DNA from: Candidatus Accumulibacter meliphilus | GTDB taxonomy: Bacteria; Pseudomonadota; Gammaproteobacteria; Burkholderiales; Rhodocyclaceae | Length of the DNA stretch: 64,000 nucleotides | Reading direction: 5' to 3' | NCBI GenBank assembly: GCA_003332265.1 | Contig: QPGA01000001.1 | Span: forward strand, 1-64,000 | Shown here: one piece after another, positions 50,345-61,078 of the stretch | Layout of the letters: each line of letters starts with the position of its first letter | How positions within the stretch are numbered: position 1 is the stretch's first letter | Program-made: the position numbers and the translations under genes | The notes under the pieces: generated by a model | What the model saw: the letters and a program-made list of their open reading frames with translations, nothing else | Database searches by the model: none | What the model was told of the DNA's origin: nothing

Positions 50345-52681
50345 ATGGAAATCGAAATCGACGGCAAGATAGCGCAGGTGCCTGATGGCAGCACCATCAT
50401 GGACGCTGCGCAGCAGTTGGGTGCCTATATCCCGCATTTCTGCTATCACAAGAAGCTGTCGATCGCGGCCAACTGCCGGATGTGCCTGGTACAGGTCGAG
50501 AAAGCGCCCAAGCCGCTGCCCGCCTGTGCAACGCCGGTGACCAACGGCATGAAAGTGTTCACGCATTCCGAGCTGGCGGTGACTGCCCAGAAAGGCGTGA
50601 TGGAGTTCCTGCTGATCAATCACCCGCTCGATTGCCCCATCTGCGATCAGGGCGGCGAGTGCCAGTTGCAGGATCTGGCGGTGGGTTACGGCGGCAGTGC
50701 TTCCCGTTTTCAGGAAGCCAAGCGGGTTGTTTTCCACAAGGACGTCGGCCCCCTGATTTCGATGCAGGAAATGGCACGCTGCATTCACTGCACGCGCTGC
50801 GTTCGCTTCGGCCAGGAAATCGCTGGCGTCATGGAACTCGGCATGGCCAACCGCAACATGCACGCCGAGATCATGACTTTCGTCGGCCGCTCGATCGATT
50901 CCGAGCTGTCGGGTAACATGATCGACCTCTGTCCGGTCGGTGCGCTGACCTCGAAGCCCTTCCGCTATTCGGCGCGCAGCTGGGAGTTGTCACGTCGCAA
51001 GTCGGTCAGCCCGCACGACAGTATCGGTGCCAACCTGACCGTGCAGATCAAGAACAATGTCGTGATGCGTGTTCTGCCGCGTGAGAACGAAGAGGTCAAT
51101 GAGTGCTGGATCTCGGACAAGGAGCGCTTCTCCTACGAGGCGCTCAATTCGCCGGCGCGGCTGACGCGGCCGATGATTCGCGTTGATGGTGCGCTCCGCG
51201 AAGTCGAGTGGAAGACGGCGCTGGACTACGTCGCGCATGCCCTGAAGGACATTACCCGCAGCAACGGTGGTGAGTCGGTGGCCTCTCTGGCGTCGCCGCA
51301 TGCCACCCTGGAAGAGCTCTATCTGCTCCAGAAGCTGACTCGCGGTCTGGGCTCCGGGAGCGTCGATTTTCGTCCTCGTCGGCGTGATTTTAGCGCCGAC
51401 GGCAAACTTGGCGGCACTCCCTGGTTGGGGCTGCGCCTTGCCGAGATCAAGGATTTGGATGCGGTCCTGGTCGTCGGTAGCTTCCTGCGCAAGGACCATC
51501 CGCTGTTCGCGCAGCGTCTGCGTCAGGTCGGCAAAAAATGGGGCAAAGTCAGCCTGCTGTCGGTAAGCGCCGACGATCCTTTGATCAACTTGCATGCGCA
51601 GCTGACAGTCAGTCCAGCGGACTTGCCTTCGGCATTGGCCAGGATCGTCAAGGCGGCTGCGCAGTTGAAGAACGAAGCGGTTCCGGAAGGGCTCGAGTCC
51701 GTCGCCCCATGTGCGACTAGTCAGGCCATCGCCGCCAGCCTGGTCGAAGGCGAGAAAGGCGCGATTTTCCTGGGCAATGTTGCTGAACAGCATCCGCACG
51801 CAGCGCAGCTGCATGCGCTGGCCTGCGAACTGTCGCGGCTTACCGGCGCCAGTTGCGGTTTCATTGGCGAAGCGGCCAACAGTGTCGGCGGCTACGTCGC
51901 CAAAGCCTTGCCGACGGCGCTGAACGCTCACGAGATGTTCGTTCAGCCGCGCCAGGCCTACCTGCTGCACGGCATCGAGCCGGAGCTCGACTGCCACAAT
52001 CCGCAACAGGCGCTGGCGGCACTAAAGCAGGCTGCCCTGGTGGTGATGCTGACGCCTTTCGGTGATGGTGGTTGCAGCGAGTACGCCGACGTTCTGCTGC
52101 CGATTACCCCTTATACCGAGACCTCGGGGACCTTCGTCAATAGCGAAGGTCGTGTGCAGAGTTTCAACGGTGTCGTCCGTCCTTTGGGAGACGCCCGCCC
52201 GGGCTGGAAAGTCTTGCGCGTTCTCGGCAATCTGCTGTCGGTACCGGGCTTCGACTACGAATCGAGCGAAGAAGTGCGCGATGAAGTCATCGCCGCAGGC
52301 GAAGGCTTTGTGGATGGTTTGGACAACAAGGTCACTGCAGTTCCCTGCGTTGCGTGGTCGTTGATCAGCATTCCTGGTGGCCTGCAACGGGTGGCCGAGG
52401 TGCCGATCTATTCGGCTGACCCTCTCGCCCGTCGAGCAGCTGGACTTCAGAAGACCCACGACGCGCTGCCGCCGAGCGCTCGCATATGCGCCGCAACGCT
52501 GCAGGCCCTGTCCCTCAATGATGGCGTTTCGGTACGGGTCCGGCAGGGGAGCGGCGAAGTCGTGCTGACCGCCAAGGCCGACCCAACGGTGCCGGCGGGC
52601 TGTGTTCGGGTGGCAGCGGCGCATGTTTCGACCGCTGCGCTGGGTGAGATGTTCGGTGCGATCAACGTGGAGCGTGCATGA
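50345..52681 (+). CDS. nuoG: NADH-quinone oxidoreductase subunit G
   Basis: 75-kDa subunit with several iron-sulfur clusters. 778 residues. The N-terminal 2Fe-2S ferredoxin-like domain has [15 protein letters not shown], followed by [18 protein letters not shown] (clusters N4/N5 region) and [10 protein letters not shown]. The C-terminal two thirds is the molybdopterin-oxidoreductase-like fold, which carries no cofactor in complex I. Its stop overlaps the nuoH start by 4 bases. Confidence 0.96.
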   Translation: MEIEIDGKIAQVPDGSTIMDAAQQLGAYIPHFCYHKKLSIAANCRMCLVQVEKAPKPLPACATPVTNGMKVFTHSELAVTAQKGVMEFLLINHPLDCPICDQGGECQLQDLAVGYGGSASRFQEAKRVVFHKDVGPLISMQEMARCIHCTRCVRFGQEIAGVMELGMANRNMHAEIMTFVGRSIDSELSGNMIDLCPVGALTSKPFRYSARSWELSRRKSVSPHDSIGANLTVQIKNNVVMRVLPRENEEVNECWISDKERFSYEALNSPARLTRPMIRVDGALREVEWKTALDYVAHALKDITRSNGGESVASLASPHATLEELYLLQKLTRGLGSGSVDFRPRRRDFSADGKLGGTPWLGLRLAEIKDLDAVLVVGSFLRKDHPLFAQRLRQVGKKWGKVSLLSVSADDPLINLHAQLTVSPADLPSALARIVKAAAQLKNEAVPEGLESVAPCATSQAIAASLVEGEKGAIFLGNVAEQHPHAAQLHALACELSRLTGASCGFIGEAANSVGGYVAKALPTALNAHEMFVQPRQAYLLHGIEPELDCHNPQQALAALKQAALVVMLTPFGDGGCSEYADVLLPITPYTETSGTFVNSEGRVQSFNGVVRPLGDARPGWKVLRVLGNLLSVPGFDYESSEEVRDEVIAAGEGFVDGLDNKVTAVPCVAWSLISIPGGLQRVAEVPIYSADPLARRAAGLQKTHDALPPSARICAATLQALSLNDGVSVRVRQGSGEVVLTAKADPTVPAGCVRVAAAHVSTAALGEMFGAINVERA

Positions 52682-53730
52682 TGCTTGATGCGCTGCGGGA
52701 ACTGCTGCAAGGTCTCTTTGGCTCGGTTTTTCCATTGGTGTGGACGCTGCTCAAGATCGTTCTGATCATCGCGCCGCTACTGCTCTGCGTTGCCTACCTC
52801 ACTTTCTGGGAAAGAAAGGTCATCGGCTGGATGCAGGTTCGCATCGGCCCCAACCGGGTCGGCCCCTGGGGGCTGATCCAGCCGATTGCCGATGGCTTGA
52901 AGCTGTTCCTGAAGGAGGTGGTTGTTCCGACCGGTTCGGACAAGAGTGTTTTTGTGATTGCCCCAATGTTCGCCTTCGCGCCGGCACTCGCGGCCTGGGC
53001 GGTGGTGCCGTTCAACGACACCCTGGTCCTGGCCAACGTCAATGCCAGCCTGCTCTACGTCATGGCCATCAGCTCGATCGGCATCTACGGGATCATCCTG
53101 GCCGGCTGGGCCTCCAATTCGAAGTACGCTTTCCTTGGCGGCATGCGCTCGGCAGCGCAGATGATTTCCTACGAAATCTCGATGGGACTGGCGCTGGTCG
53201 TCGTGCTGATGGTTTCCAATAGCCTGAACCTCGGCGACATTGTGAGTAGTCAGGGACGGGGGATTTTTGCCGACCACGGCGTCGGCTTCCTGTCGTGGAA
53301 CTGGCTGCCGCTGCTGCCGATGTTTGTCGTCTATCTGGTGTCGATCGTCGCCGAAACCAACCGTGCGCCATTCGACATGGCCGAAGGTGAATCGGAGATC
53401 GTCGGTTTCCACTGCGAGTACTCGGGAATGGCTTTCGCGGTCTTCTTCCTGGCCGAATACGCCAACATGATTCTGGTGTCGACGCTCACCTCGCTGCTCT
53501 TTCTGGGCGGCTGGTTGTCGCCGGTCGGCTTCCTGCCCGACGGCCTGTTGTGGCTGTTCCTGAAAATCGCCGCGGTGTTGTTTTTCTTCCTCTGGATTCG
53601 CGCCACTTTCCCTCGCTATCGCTACGATCAGATCATGCGCCTGGGCTGGAAGGTTTTCATTCCGCTGTGCCTGATCTGGTTGGTCGTGGTCGGTTGCTGG
53701 ATGATGTCGCCACTGAACATCTGGAAGTGA
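52678..53730 (+). CDS. nuoH: NADH-quinone oxidoreductase subunit H
   Basis: Membrane subunit joining the peripheral arm to the proton-pumping arm and closing the quinone channel. 350 residues, about eight helices, with the conserved [21 protein letters not shown] and [23 protein letters not shown] 52678 overlaps nuoG; an ATG three bases later is also possible. Confidence 0.96.
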   Translation: MMLDALRELLQGLFGSVFPLVWTLLKIVLIIAPLLLCVAYLTFWERKVIGWMQVRIGPNRVGPWGLIQPIADGLKLFLKEVVVPTGSDKSVFVIAPMFAFAPALAAWAVVPFNDTLVLANVNASLLYVMAISSIGIYGIILAGWASNSKYAFLGGMRSAAQMISYEISMGLALVVVLMVSNSLNLGDIVSSQGRGIFADHGVGFLSWNWLPLLPMFVVYLVSIVAETNRAPFDMAEGESEIVGFHCEYSGMAFAVFFLAEYANMILVSTLTSLLFLGGWLSPVGFLPDGLLWLFLKIAAVLFFFLWIRATFPRYRYDQIMRLGWKVFIPLCLIWLVVVGCWMMSPLNIWK

Positions 53731-53740
53731 GAGGCTAGTC

Positions 53741-54229
53741 ATGGGTTCGATGAAGGAAATTTTCAACAGCCTCCTGCTCAGGGAGTTGTTCAAGGGCATG
53801 TCGGTGACCGGGCGTTACATGTTTGCCCGCAAGATCACCGTTCAGTATCCGGAAGAAAAAACGCCGCAAAGCTTCCGCTTTCGTGGCCTGCATGCACTAC
53901 GTCGCTATCCCAACGGCGAGGAGCGTTGTATCGCCTGCAAGTTGTGCGAAGCGGTTTGCCCGGCGCTGGCGATCACCATTGAATCCGACCAGCGCGAAGA
54001 CGATTCACGGCGTACGACGCGCTACGACATTGATCTGACCAAGTGTATTTTCTGTGGTTTCTGCGAAGAGGCCTGCCCGGTTGACGCCATCGTTGAGACG
54101 CGGATTTTCGAGTATCACGGGGAGACGCGCGGCGACCTCTACTACACCAAGGCAATGCTGCTGGCCAATGGTGACCGTTACGAAGAGCAAATCGCCGCTG
54201 ACCGCGAACTCGACTCGAAATACCGCTAA
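53741..54229 (+). CDS. nuoI: NADH-quinone oxidoreductase subunit I
   Basis: Ferredoxin-like subunit with clusters N6a and N6b. 162 residues; two 4Fe-4S motifs are seen, [12 protein letters not shown] (about 64-75) and [12 protein letters not shown] (about 103-114). Confidence 0.97.
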   Translation: MGSMKEIFNSLLLRELFKGMSVTGRYMFARKITVQYPEEKTPQSFRFRGLHALRRYPNGEERCIACKLCEAVCPALAITIESDQREDDSRRTTRYDIDLTKCIFCGFCEEACPVDAIVETRIFEYHGETRGDLYYTKAMLLANGDRYEEQIAADRELDSKYR

Positions 54230-54241
54230 CAGGCCTACGCG

Positions 54242-54844
54242 ATGGAATTCAAGACCTTCGTTTTCTACTTTTTCTCGGCGATCCTGGTGTTTGCCGGCCT
54301 GCGCGTGATTACCTCGCGCAATCCGGTGCATGCAGCGCTGTTTCTTGTCCTTGCCTTCTTTTCGGCGGCCGGTGTCTGGATGCTGCTGCAGGCCGAGTTC
54401 CTGGCTATCGCGCTGATCCTGATCTACGTCGGGGCGGTGATGGTGCTCTTCCTTTTTGTGGTCATGATGCTGGACATCAACCTCGATCGTTTGCGCGAAG
54501 GCTTCTGGAGCTACTTGCCCCTGGGCTCGATCATTGCCTTGCTGATGGTCACCGAAATGGCCCTGGTCCTCGGTGGCAACTACTTCGGCCTGTTTGAAAG
54601 CGGCGTGCCGCAGGCGACCGCCGAAGTGAGCAACGTCAAGGCGGTTGGCCGTTTGATCTTCACCGAGTACGTCTATCCCTTCGAGCTGGCATCGGTCATC
54701 CTGCTCGTGGGGATTGTCGCCGCGGTGGCCCTGACGCAGCGCGGCAAGCGCAAGAACAAGTCGGTCAACCCGGCGCAGCAGGTGTTTGTCAAGGCCGCGG
54801 ACCGGGTTCGCGTGCTGCAGATGCCGGCCGAAAAGCGAGATTGA
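54242..54844 (+). CDS. nuoJ: NADH-quinone oxidoreductase subunit J
   Basis: Membrane subunit with five helices. 200 residues; the conserved LILIYVGAVMVLFLFVVMML contains the pi-bulge helix of ND6/NuoJ. A 92-base gap follows before nuoK; it holds no gene, but has GGGAGG just before the nuoK start. Confidence 0.95.
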   Translation: MEFKTFVFYFFSAILVFAGLRVITSRNPVHAALFLVLAFFSAAGVWMLLQAEFLAIALILIYVGAVMVLFLFVVMMLDINLDRLREGFWSYLPLGSIIALLMVTEMALVLGGNYFGLFESGVPQATAEVSNVKAVGRLIFTEYVYPFELASVILLVGIVAAVALTQRGKRKNKSVNPAQQVFVKAADRVRVLQMPAEKRD

Positions 54845-54936
54845 CCGCGCCGTCGGCGCAGAGCTGAAAGAAGACTGAGAATAAGAGCGGGCGGCAGCCA
54901 CTTGCCGCCCCGAGCAGAAGGAATCAGGGAGGCATC

Positions 54937-55242
54937 TTGCTTACACTGTCGCATTTTTTGATCCTCGGCGCGATCATGTTCGCGATCAGCGTCGTCGGCA
55001 TCTTTCTCAACCGAAAAAATCTGATCATCATCCTGATGTCGATCGAGTTGATGCTGCTGGCGGTGAATATGAACTTCATCGCTTTCTCGCACTTCATGCA
55101 GGACCTTGCCGGGCAGGTTTTCGTCTTCTTCATCCTGACTGTTGCTGCCGCCGAGGCGGCGATCGGGCTGGCGATTCTGGTGGTGCTGTTCCGCAACCTG
55201 AAGACCATCCATGTGGATGATCTGGACAGCCTGAAGGGTTGA
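54937..55242 (+). CDS. nuoK: NADH-quinone oxidoreductase subunit K
   Basis: Antiporter-related membrane subunit. 101 residues from TTG 54937, with GGGAGG at 54928-54933; this start gives the family opening [20 protein letters not shown]. Two membrane glutamates are present in [10 protein letters not shown] and the EAAIGLAI helix, as needed for proton transfer. Confidence 0.95.
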   Translation: MLTLSHFLILGAIMFAISVVGIFLNRKNLIIILMSIELMLLAVNMNFIAFSHFMQDLAGQVFVFFILTVAAAEAAIGLAILVVLFRNLKTIHVDDLDSLKG

Positions 55243-55244
55243 AC

Positions 55245-57314
55245 ATGGAAATGCAAAAGCTCTACCTCCTGGTTCCGCTGGCGCCACTTTTTGGCGCCAT
55301 CATTGCCGGCCTCTTCTGTCGGGTGATCCCGCGCTGGGTGGCGCACACGGTGACCATCGCCGGTGTGGCGATCGCCTTCATCGCTTCCTATATGATCTTC
55401 AAGGATGTGCAGGCCGGTAACACCTTCAACGGCCCGGTTTATCGCTGGCTGACCTCCGGTGATTATCATTTTGAGGTCGGTTTTCTGATCGATCAGCTGA
55501 CGGTCACCATGATGCTGGTGGTCACTTTTGTATCGTTGATGGTGCATATCTACACCATTGGCTACATGCAGGATGATCCCGGCTACAATCGCTTCTTCAG
55601 CTACATTTCGCTGTTTACCTTCTCGATGCTGATGCTCGTGATGAGCAACAACTTCATGCAGCTGTTCTTTGGTTGGGAAGCCGTCGGCCTGGTCTCCTAT
55701 CTGCTGATCGGTTTCTGGTACACCCGACCAACGGCTATTTTTGCGAACATGAAAGCCTTCCTGGTCAACCGCGTTGGTGACTTCGGCTTCATCCTCGGTA
55801 TTGGCCTGGTGCTTAGCCACTTCGGTACTCTCGACTATGCGGCCGTCTTCGCCAAGTCGTCCGCACTTGCGGCGACGACGATCCCGCTGTTCGGCGCCGG
55901 TAGTGAAGTGGCGCTGATGTCCGCGATTTGCATCCTGCTATTCATCGGTGCCATGGGCAAGTCGGCACAGGTGCCGCTGCATGTCTGGCTGCCCGATTCG
56001 ATGGAAGGCCCGACGCCGATCTCGGCCCTGATCCACGCGGCGACGATGGTCACCGCGGGTATTTTCATGGTCGCGCGCATGTCACCGCTGTTCGAGTTGT
56101 CGGACACCGCGCTGTCCTTCGTCATCGTCATCGGCGCGATCACGGCGCTGTTCATGGGTTTTCTTGGCGTCATCCAGAATGACATCAAGCGCGTCGTCGC
56201 CTATTCGACGCTGTCGCAACTGGGTTACATGACTGTGGCGCTGGGTGCTTCGGCCTACTCGGTGGCGATCTTCCACCTGATGACGCACGCCTTCTTCAAG
56301 GCCCTGCTGTTCCTGGCCGCGGGTTCGGTGATCATCGGCATGCACCACGACCAGGACATCCGCAACATGGGCGGCCTGCGCAAGTACATGCCCATTACCT
56401 GGATCACCTCCCTGATCGGATCGCTGGCGCTGATTGGAACGCCTTTCTTCTCCGGTTTCTACTCCAAGGATTCGATCATCGAGGCGGTGGCGCTATCGCA
56501 CATCCCGGGTTCCGGCTTCGCCTACTTCGCGGTGATGGCGAGTGTCTTCGTCACCGCTCTCTACGCGTTCCGCATGTACTTCCTGGTCTTCCACGGGGAA
56601 GAACGCTTCGGTAAGGCGGCGCATCATGAGCAGGTGGTGCACGTCAAGGCTGGTGCTCACGCTGCTGATGACCATCACCACGAGGCGCACGATGACGCCC
56701 ATGGCGAAGAACACCATGGCCTGGCTCCAGGGCAGAAGCCGCACGAGACGCCCTGGGTGGTGACCCTGCCGCTGATTCTGCTGGCGATCCCCTCGGCCAT
56801 CATCGGCTTCATCACCATCGAGCCGATGTTGTTCGGCGACTTCTTCAAGGGCGCGATTTTCGTCGATAGCGAAGCGCATCCGGTGATGGAAGAGCTTGCT
56901 CATCACTTCCACGGCGCTTTCGCCATGGCCACACACGCGGTGACTACGGCCGTTTTCTGGCTGGCGCTGCTCGGTGTGGTCGCCGCCTGGTACCTGTACA
57001 TGAAACGCCCGGATATTCCGGTCGCCATCAAGGCCCGCCTTGACGGGGTGTATACGCTGCTCGACAACAAGTACTATTTCGACAAGTTCAACGAAGTGGT
57101 CTTTGCCGGTGGTGCGCGTTTGCTCGGCCGCGGGCTGTGGAAGGGTGGCGATGTCGGCGTGATCGACGGAATGGTCGTCAACGGTGCCGTGCGCCTGGTC
57201 CGCTGGTTCGCGACCCTGGCACGCTTCTTCCAGAGCGGCCACATTTACCACTACGCTTTTACGATGATTATCGGCGTGTTCGTCTTGATGACCCTTTGGG
57301 TCACGCGCGCTTGA
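55245..57314 (+). CDS. nuoL: NADH-quinone oxidoreductase subunit L
   Basis: Distal proton-pumping antiporter-like subunit with the long lateral helix. 689 residues from ATG 55245 (MEMQKLYLLVPLAPLFG). Typical segments include LLFIGAMGKSAQVPLHVWLP and LIHAATMVTAGIFMVARM. An unusual His/Asp/Glu-rich stretch at about 463-500 (HHEQVVHVKAG, then DDHHHEAHDDAHGEEHHG) sits in a loop between late helices; it could bind divalent metal. Confidence 0.96.
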   Translation: MEMQKLYLLVPLAPLFGAIIAGLFCRVIPRWVAHTVTIAGVAIAFIASYMIFKDVQAGNTFNGPVYRWLTSGDYHFEVGFLIDQLTVTMMLVVTFVSLMVHIYTIGYMQDDPGYNRFFSYISLFTFSMLMLVMSNNFMQLFFGWEAVGLVSYLLIGFWYTRPTAIFANMKAFLVNRVGDFGFILGIGLVLSHFGTLDYAAVFAKSSALAATTIPLFGAGSEVALMSAICILLFIGAMGKSAQVPLHVWLPDSMEGPTPISALIHAATMVTAGIFMVARMSPLFELSDTALSFVIVIGAITALFMGFLGVIQNDIKRVVAYSTLSQLGYMTVALGASAYSVAIFHLMTHAFFKALLFLAAGSVIIGMHHDQDIRNMGGLRKYMPITWITSLIGSLALIGTPFFSGFYSKDSIIEAVALSHIPGSGFAYFAVMASVFVTALYAFRMYFLVFHGEERFGKAAHHEQVVHVKAGAHAADDHHHEAHDDAHGEEHHGLAPGQKPHETPWVVTLPLILLAIPSAIIGFITIEPMLFGDFFKGAIFVDSEAHPVMEELAHHFHGAFAMATHAVTTAVFWLALLGVVAAWYLYMKRPDIPVAIKARLDGVYTLLDNKYYFDKFNEVVFAGGARLLGRGLWKGGDVGVIDGMVVNGAVRLVRWFATLARFFQSGHIYHYAFTMIIGVFVLMTLWVTRA

Positions 57315-57337
57315 GCTAGACAAAGACTGGGAACGAT

Positions 57338-58822
57338 ATGTTAGCCACGCCGCTTCTCTCGCTTGCCATCTGGGTACCGATCCTTGCCGGTTTTGTAGTC
57401 CTGGCGACCGGCGCCGATCGCAATGCACCCCTCGCCCGGATGCTTGCCCTGTTGGGGGCTATCGCCGGCCTGCTGGTGACTATTCCGCTCTACACGGGTT
57501 TTGACCTGAACACGCCAGCTATGCAGTTCGTCGAACTGCATAGCTGGATTCCGCGTTTCAACGTCAATTATCACCTCGGCGTCGATGGCATCTCGATGCT
57601 CTTCGTGCTGCTCAACAGCTTCATCACGGTGACCGTGATTCTCGCCGGCTGGCAGGTCATCAATAGCCGGGTTGCTCAGTACAACGCCGGCTTCCTGATC
57701 ATGTCCGGCCTGTTGAACGGGATTTTTTCGTCGTTGGATGGCGTGCTGTTCTACGTCTTCTTCGAAGCATCCTTGATTCCCCTGTACCTGATCATCGGCA
57801 TCTGGGGCGGTTCCAACCGGGTCTATGCGGCGTTCAAGTTCTTCCTGTTTACCCTCATGGGCTCGCTGCTCTTCCTGCTTGCGCTGCTCTATCTGTTTGT
57901 CGAGTCAGGCGGCAGCTTCTCAATTCTCGACTGGCACAAGTTACCGCTCGGTCTGAGCGCGCAAACCTGGCTCTTCCTTGCCTTCCTGGTCGCCTTTGCA
58001 GTCAAGGTGCCGATGTGGCCGGTGCATACATGGTTGCCCGACGCGCACGTCGAAGCACCGACAGGAGGATCGATCGTCCTGGCAGCCATCGCCCTGAAGC
58101 TGGGTGCCTACGGTTTCCTGCGGTTCTCGCTGCCGATCGCCCCCGATGCCTCGCACGAACTGTCCTGGCTGCTCATCACCCTGTCGCTGATCGCGATTAT
58201 CTATATCGGCTTTGTCGCCCTGGTCCAGGAAGACATGAAGAAGCTGGTGGCCTATTCGTCGATTGCCCACATGGGCTTCGTTACCCTCGGCTTCTTCATG
58301 TTCAATGCCCTCGGTATCGAAGGGGCCCTGGTACAGATGATTTCGCACGGCTTCGTTTCCGGCGCGATGTTCTTCTCGATCGGCGTGATGTACGATCGTA
58401 TGCACTCGCGGCAGATTGCCGACTACGGCGGCGTGGTCAATTCGATGCCCAAGTTCGCCGCCTTCTTCATGCTCTTCGCAATGGCCAACGCGGGCCTGCC
58501 GGCCACCTCCGGCTTCGTCGGCGAATTCATGATCATCCTGGCGGCGGTGGACTACAACTTCTGGGTGGCCTTCGCTGCTGCCACGACGATGATTGTTGGC
58601 GCCGCCTATACCTTGTGGATGTACAAGCGCGTGGTCTTTGGGGCGGTCGCCAACCACCATGTCGCCGAGCTTACCGACATCAATCGTCGGGAGTTCCTCA
58701 TTTTCGTGTTGTTCGCTGCTGGCGCGCTGGGCATGGGTCTCTATCCGCAGCCCTTTACTGAAGTCATGCACAGCTCGGTCAATGAGCTACTGCGTCACAT
58801 CGCTCTCAGCAAGATCCAATAA
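57338..58822 (+). CDS. nuoM: NADH-quinone oxidoreductase subunit M
   Basis: Middle antiporter-like proton-pumping subunit. 494 residues, about fourteen helices. The key features are the membrane Glu in FYVFFEASLIPLYLIIG, AVKVPMWPVHTWLPDAHVEAP with its pump lysine, and SSIAHMGFV. It follows nuoL by 23 bases. Confidence 0.96.
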   Translation: MLATPLLSLAIWVPILAGFVVLATGADRNAPLARMLALLGAIAGLLVTIPLYTGFDLNTPAMQFVELHSWIPRFNVNYHLGVDGISMLFVLLNSFITVTVILAGWQVINSRVAQYNAGFLIMSGLLNGIFSSLDGVLFYVFFEASLIPLYLIIGIWGGSNRVYAAFKFFLFTLMGSLLFLLALLYLFVESGGSFSILDWHKLPLGLSAQTWLFLAFLVAFAVKVPMWPVHTWLPDAHVEAPTGGSIVLAAIALKLGAYGFLRFSLPIAPDASHELSWLLITLSLIAIIYIGFVALVQEDMKKLVAYSSIAHMGFVTLGFFMFNALGIEGALVQMISHGFVSGAMFFSIGVMYDRMHSRQIADYGGVVNSMPKFAAFFMLFAMANAGLPATSGFVGEFMIILAAVDYNFWVAFAAATTMIVGAAYTLWMYKRVVFGAVANHHVAELTDINRREFLIFVLFAAGALGMGLYPQPFTEVMHSSVNELLRHIALSKIQ

Positions 58823-58834
58823 TTGGTAGCCGCT

Positions 58835-60322
58835 ATGACTCTTGCCGATATGCAGTTCCAGGTCCCCGATCTTCGCCTCGCGAGCGCGGAGATCTTCATG
58901 TTGTTGATGGCTTGCGTGATCCTGATCGTTGATCTCTTCGTCAAGGACCGCAAGCGGACGGTGATTTTCGTTGCCACTCAGCTGACGCTGGTCGGCGCGG
59001 CAGTGGTCACTTTTGCGACCAGTACCGGCGAGATCGGCTACACCTTCAGCAACATGTATGTCGGCGACCTGATGGGTGACCTGCTGAAGCTACTGGTTTA
59101 CCTGACGGTGATCATCGTCCTGTTCTATTCGCGCGATTACATCCTCGAGCGCGAGCAGATGGCCAGAAGCGAGTACTACGTACTGGCGCTGTTCGCTACC
59201 CTCGGCATGATGGTGATGATTTCGGCGAACCACTTCCTGACCGTTTATATCGGTCTCGAACTCCTTTCGCTGTCGCTCTACGCGCTGGTGGCGATGAATC
59301 GTGATTCGGTGCCGGCCACCGAGGCGGCAATGAAGTACTTCGTGCTCGGGGCTTTGGCTTCCGGCCTGCTGCTCTACGGCATGTCAATGATCTATGGCGC
59401 CACCGGGACCCTGGAGATCACCGCGGTTGCTGAGCGCCTGTACACAGGCCAGGCCAACAAGCCCATTCTGGTTTTCGGCCTCGTTTTCCTGGTCTCGGGC
59501 ATCGCTTTCAAGCTCGGTGTGGTTCCCTTCCACATGTGGATTCCAGACGTTTATCACGGCGCGCCGACAGCGGTTGCCTTATTCATCGCCAGCGCTCCGA
59601 AGCTCGCAGCGTTTGCGATCGTCATGCGCATGCTGGTCAACGGCCTGATCGTCCTGGTGCAGGACTGGCAGACGATGTTGATTCTGCTGGCGGTGCTGTC
59701 CATGGCCGTCGGCAACATCGCCGCCATCGCTCAGACCAATCTAAAGCGCATGCTCGCCTATTCGGCCATTTCGCACATGGGCTTCATGCTCCTTGGGCTG
59801 GTCTCTGGCGTCGTTGGTGGCGATGCGCGCTTTGCATTGAATGCCTACAGCTCGTCGATGTTCTATGTCATTACCTATGTACTGACCAGCGCCGGAACCT
59901 TCGGCATGATTCTCCTGCTCGCACGCGGCGGCCTCGAATCGGACCAGATCGAGGACTTCAAAGGGCTCAACAAGCGGAGTCCATGGTTTGCTGCGGTAAT
60001 GATGATGATGATGTTCTCGATGGCAGGGATCCCTTTCTTTGTCGGCTTCTTCGCCAAGTTCTCGGTCCTGCAGGCGGTCGTTGCCAGTGGCAACCTGTGG
60101 CTGGCGGTCGTTGCCGTGTTGTTCTCGCTGATTGGTTGTTTCTACTACCTGCGCATCGTCAAGATCATGTACTTCGACCAGCCGACCAATACCACGCCGA
60201 TCCATGCCCCGCTGGACATGAAGATTCTGATGTCGGCCAACGGTCTGGCGGTAGCTTTGCTGGGAATTTTCCCGCAAGCGCTGATGTCTCTTTGTGCGTT
60301 CGCTCTTCTGCGCTCGCTGTGA
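58835..60322 (+). CDS. nuoN: NADH-quinone oxidoreductase subunit N
   Basis: Inner antiporter-like proton-pumping subunit. 495 residues from ATG 58835 ([20 protein letters not shown]). Features: [35 protein letters not shown] and [14 protein letters not shown]. Last gene of the operon, 12 bases after nuoM, with a hairpin terminator 20 bases downstream. Confidence 0.96.
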   Translation: MTLADMQFQVPDLRLASAEIFMLLMACVILIVDLFVKDRKRTVIFVATQLTLVGAAVVTFATSTGEIGYTFSNMYVGDLMGDLLKLLVYLTVIIVLFYSRDYILEREQMARSEYYVLALFATLGMMVMISANHFLTVYIGLELLSLSLYALVAMNRDSVPATEAAMKYFVLGALASGLLLYGMSMIYGATGTLEITAVAERLYTGQANKPILVFGLVFLVSGIAFKLGVVPFHMWIPDVYHGAPTAVALFIASAPKLAAFAIVMRMLVNGLIVLVQDWQTMLILLAVLSMAVGNIAAIAQTNLKRMLAYSAISHMGFMLLGLVSGVVGGDARFALNAYSSSMFYVITYVLTSAGTFGMILLLARGGLESDQIEDFKGLNKRSPWFAAVMMMMMFSMAGIPFFVGFFAKFSVLQAVVASGNLWLAVVAVLFSLIGCFYYLRIVKIMYFDQPTNTTPIHAPLDMKILMSANGLAVALLGIFPQALMSLCAFALLRSL

Positions 60323-60342
60323 CCACGGCGTAGCTCGACCGG

Positions 60343-60367
60343 AACGCCCCGCCAGCCGGGGCGTTTT
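60343..60367 (+). terminator. Rho-independent terminator after nuoN
   Basis: A 9-bp stem (AACGCCCCG at 60343-60351 with CGGGGCGTT at 60357-60365) around CCAGC, followed by T residues, between the nuoN stop and the next ATG at 60384. It probably ends the complex I transcript; read-through into the NUDIX gene is possible because no clear promoter separates them. Confidence 0.75.
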
Positions 60368-60383
60368 CATTGGGAGTCCCGAA

Positions 60384-60944
60384 ATGAAAGCCGATTACCC
60401 GCACCTGCACGAGGAGCAACTCGAGAGCACGCAGGTCTTTCGTGGCCGCCTGCTCGACGTCCGCCTTGACCGCGTGCGCCTGCCGGACGGCGAAGAGTGT
60501 CAACGCGAATACGTACGCCACCAGGGTGCGGTGGCGGTCATCGCGCAGCTGGACAATGGTCAGTTGCTTCTCGTTCGCCAGCACCGTTATCCCTTGCGCC
60601 GTGCCTTTCTCGAGTTGCCGGCCGGAAAAATCGATCCCGGCGAGGTCATCCTCGACACCGCCACGCGGGAGCTGCGTGAGGAAACCGGATATAGCGCTGC
60701 CGATTGGCGCCATCTCGGCGTAATGCATCCCTGTGTGGGCTATTCGGACGAGCGCATCGAGATCTTCCTGGCGCGCGGCGTACGCCGTGAAGCCGAGCAG
60801 AACCTGGACAGCGGGGAGTTCATGGATGTCCTGAGCCTGTCTCTTGAAGACGTTCTCGCGGCCATAAAGTGCGGTGAGATCACCGACGCCAAGACCATCA
60901 CCGGCCTGTTCTGGGCGGAGAAGGCCATTCTCGCTGGCTGGTGA
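60384..60944 (+). CDS. nudF: NUDIX ADP-ribose pyrophosphatase
   Basis: Hydrolyses ADP-ribose and related nucleotide sugars. 186 residues from ATG 60384. The NUDIX box runs from GKIDPGE to RELREETGY (about 84-106) with all conserved acids. HLHEEQLESTQVFRGRLLDV at the N-terminus is typical of the ADP-ribose type. ADP-ribose clearance next to an NADH dehydrogenase operon is a sensible but unproved functional link. Confidence 0.88.
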   Translation: MKADYPHLHEEQLESTQVFRGRLLDVRLDRVRLPDGEECQREYVRHQGAVAVIAQLDNGQLLLVRQHRYPLRRAFLELPAGKIDPGEVILDTATRELREETGYSAADWRHLGVMHPCVGYSDERIEIFLARGVRREAEQNLDSGEFMDVLSLSLEDVLAAIKCGEITDAKTITGLFWAEKAILAGW

Positions 60945-61078
60945 GCTGTGCCAATTCAAGGGCCTCTCTTTCCCGCTGCGAGTGTCGCCCGCGCTCGGCT
61001 TCCGCATCGTGCTTGAATGACTTCCGAAAAAGTAGAATTGGCGTCTCGTGACCCCTATGACAGCTAGTCGGATCTCCC

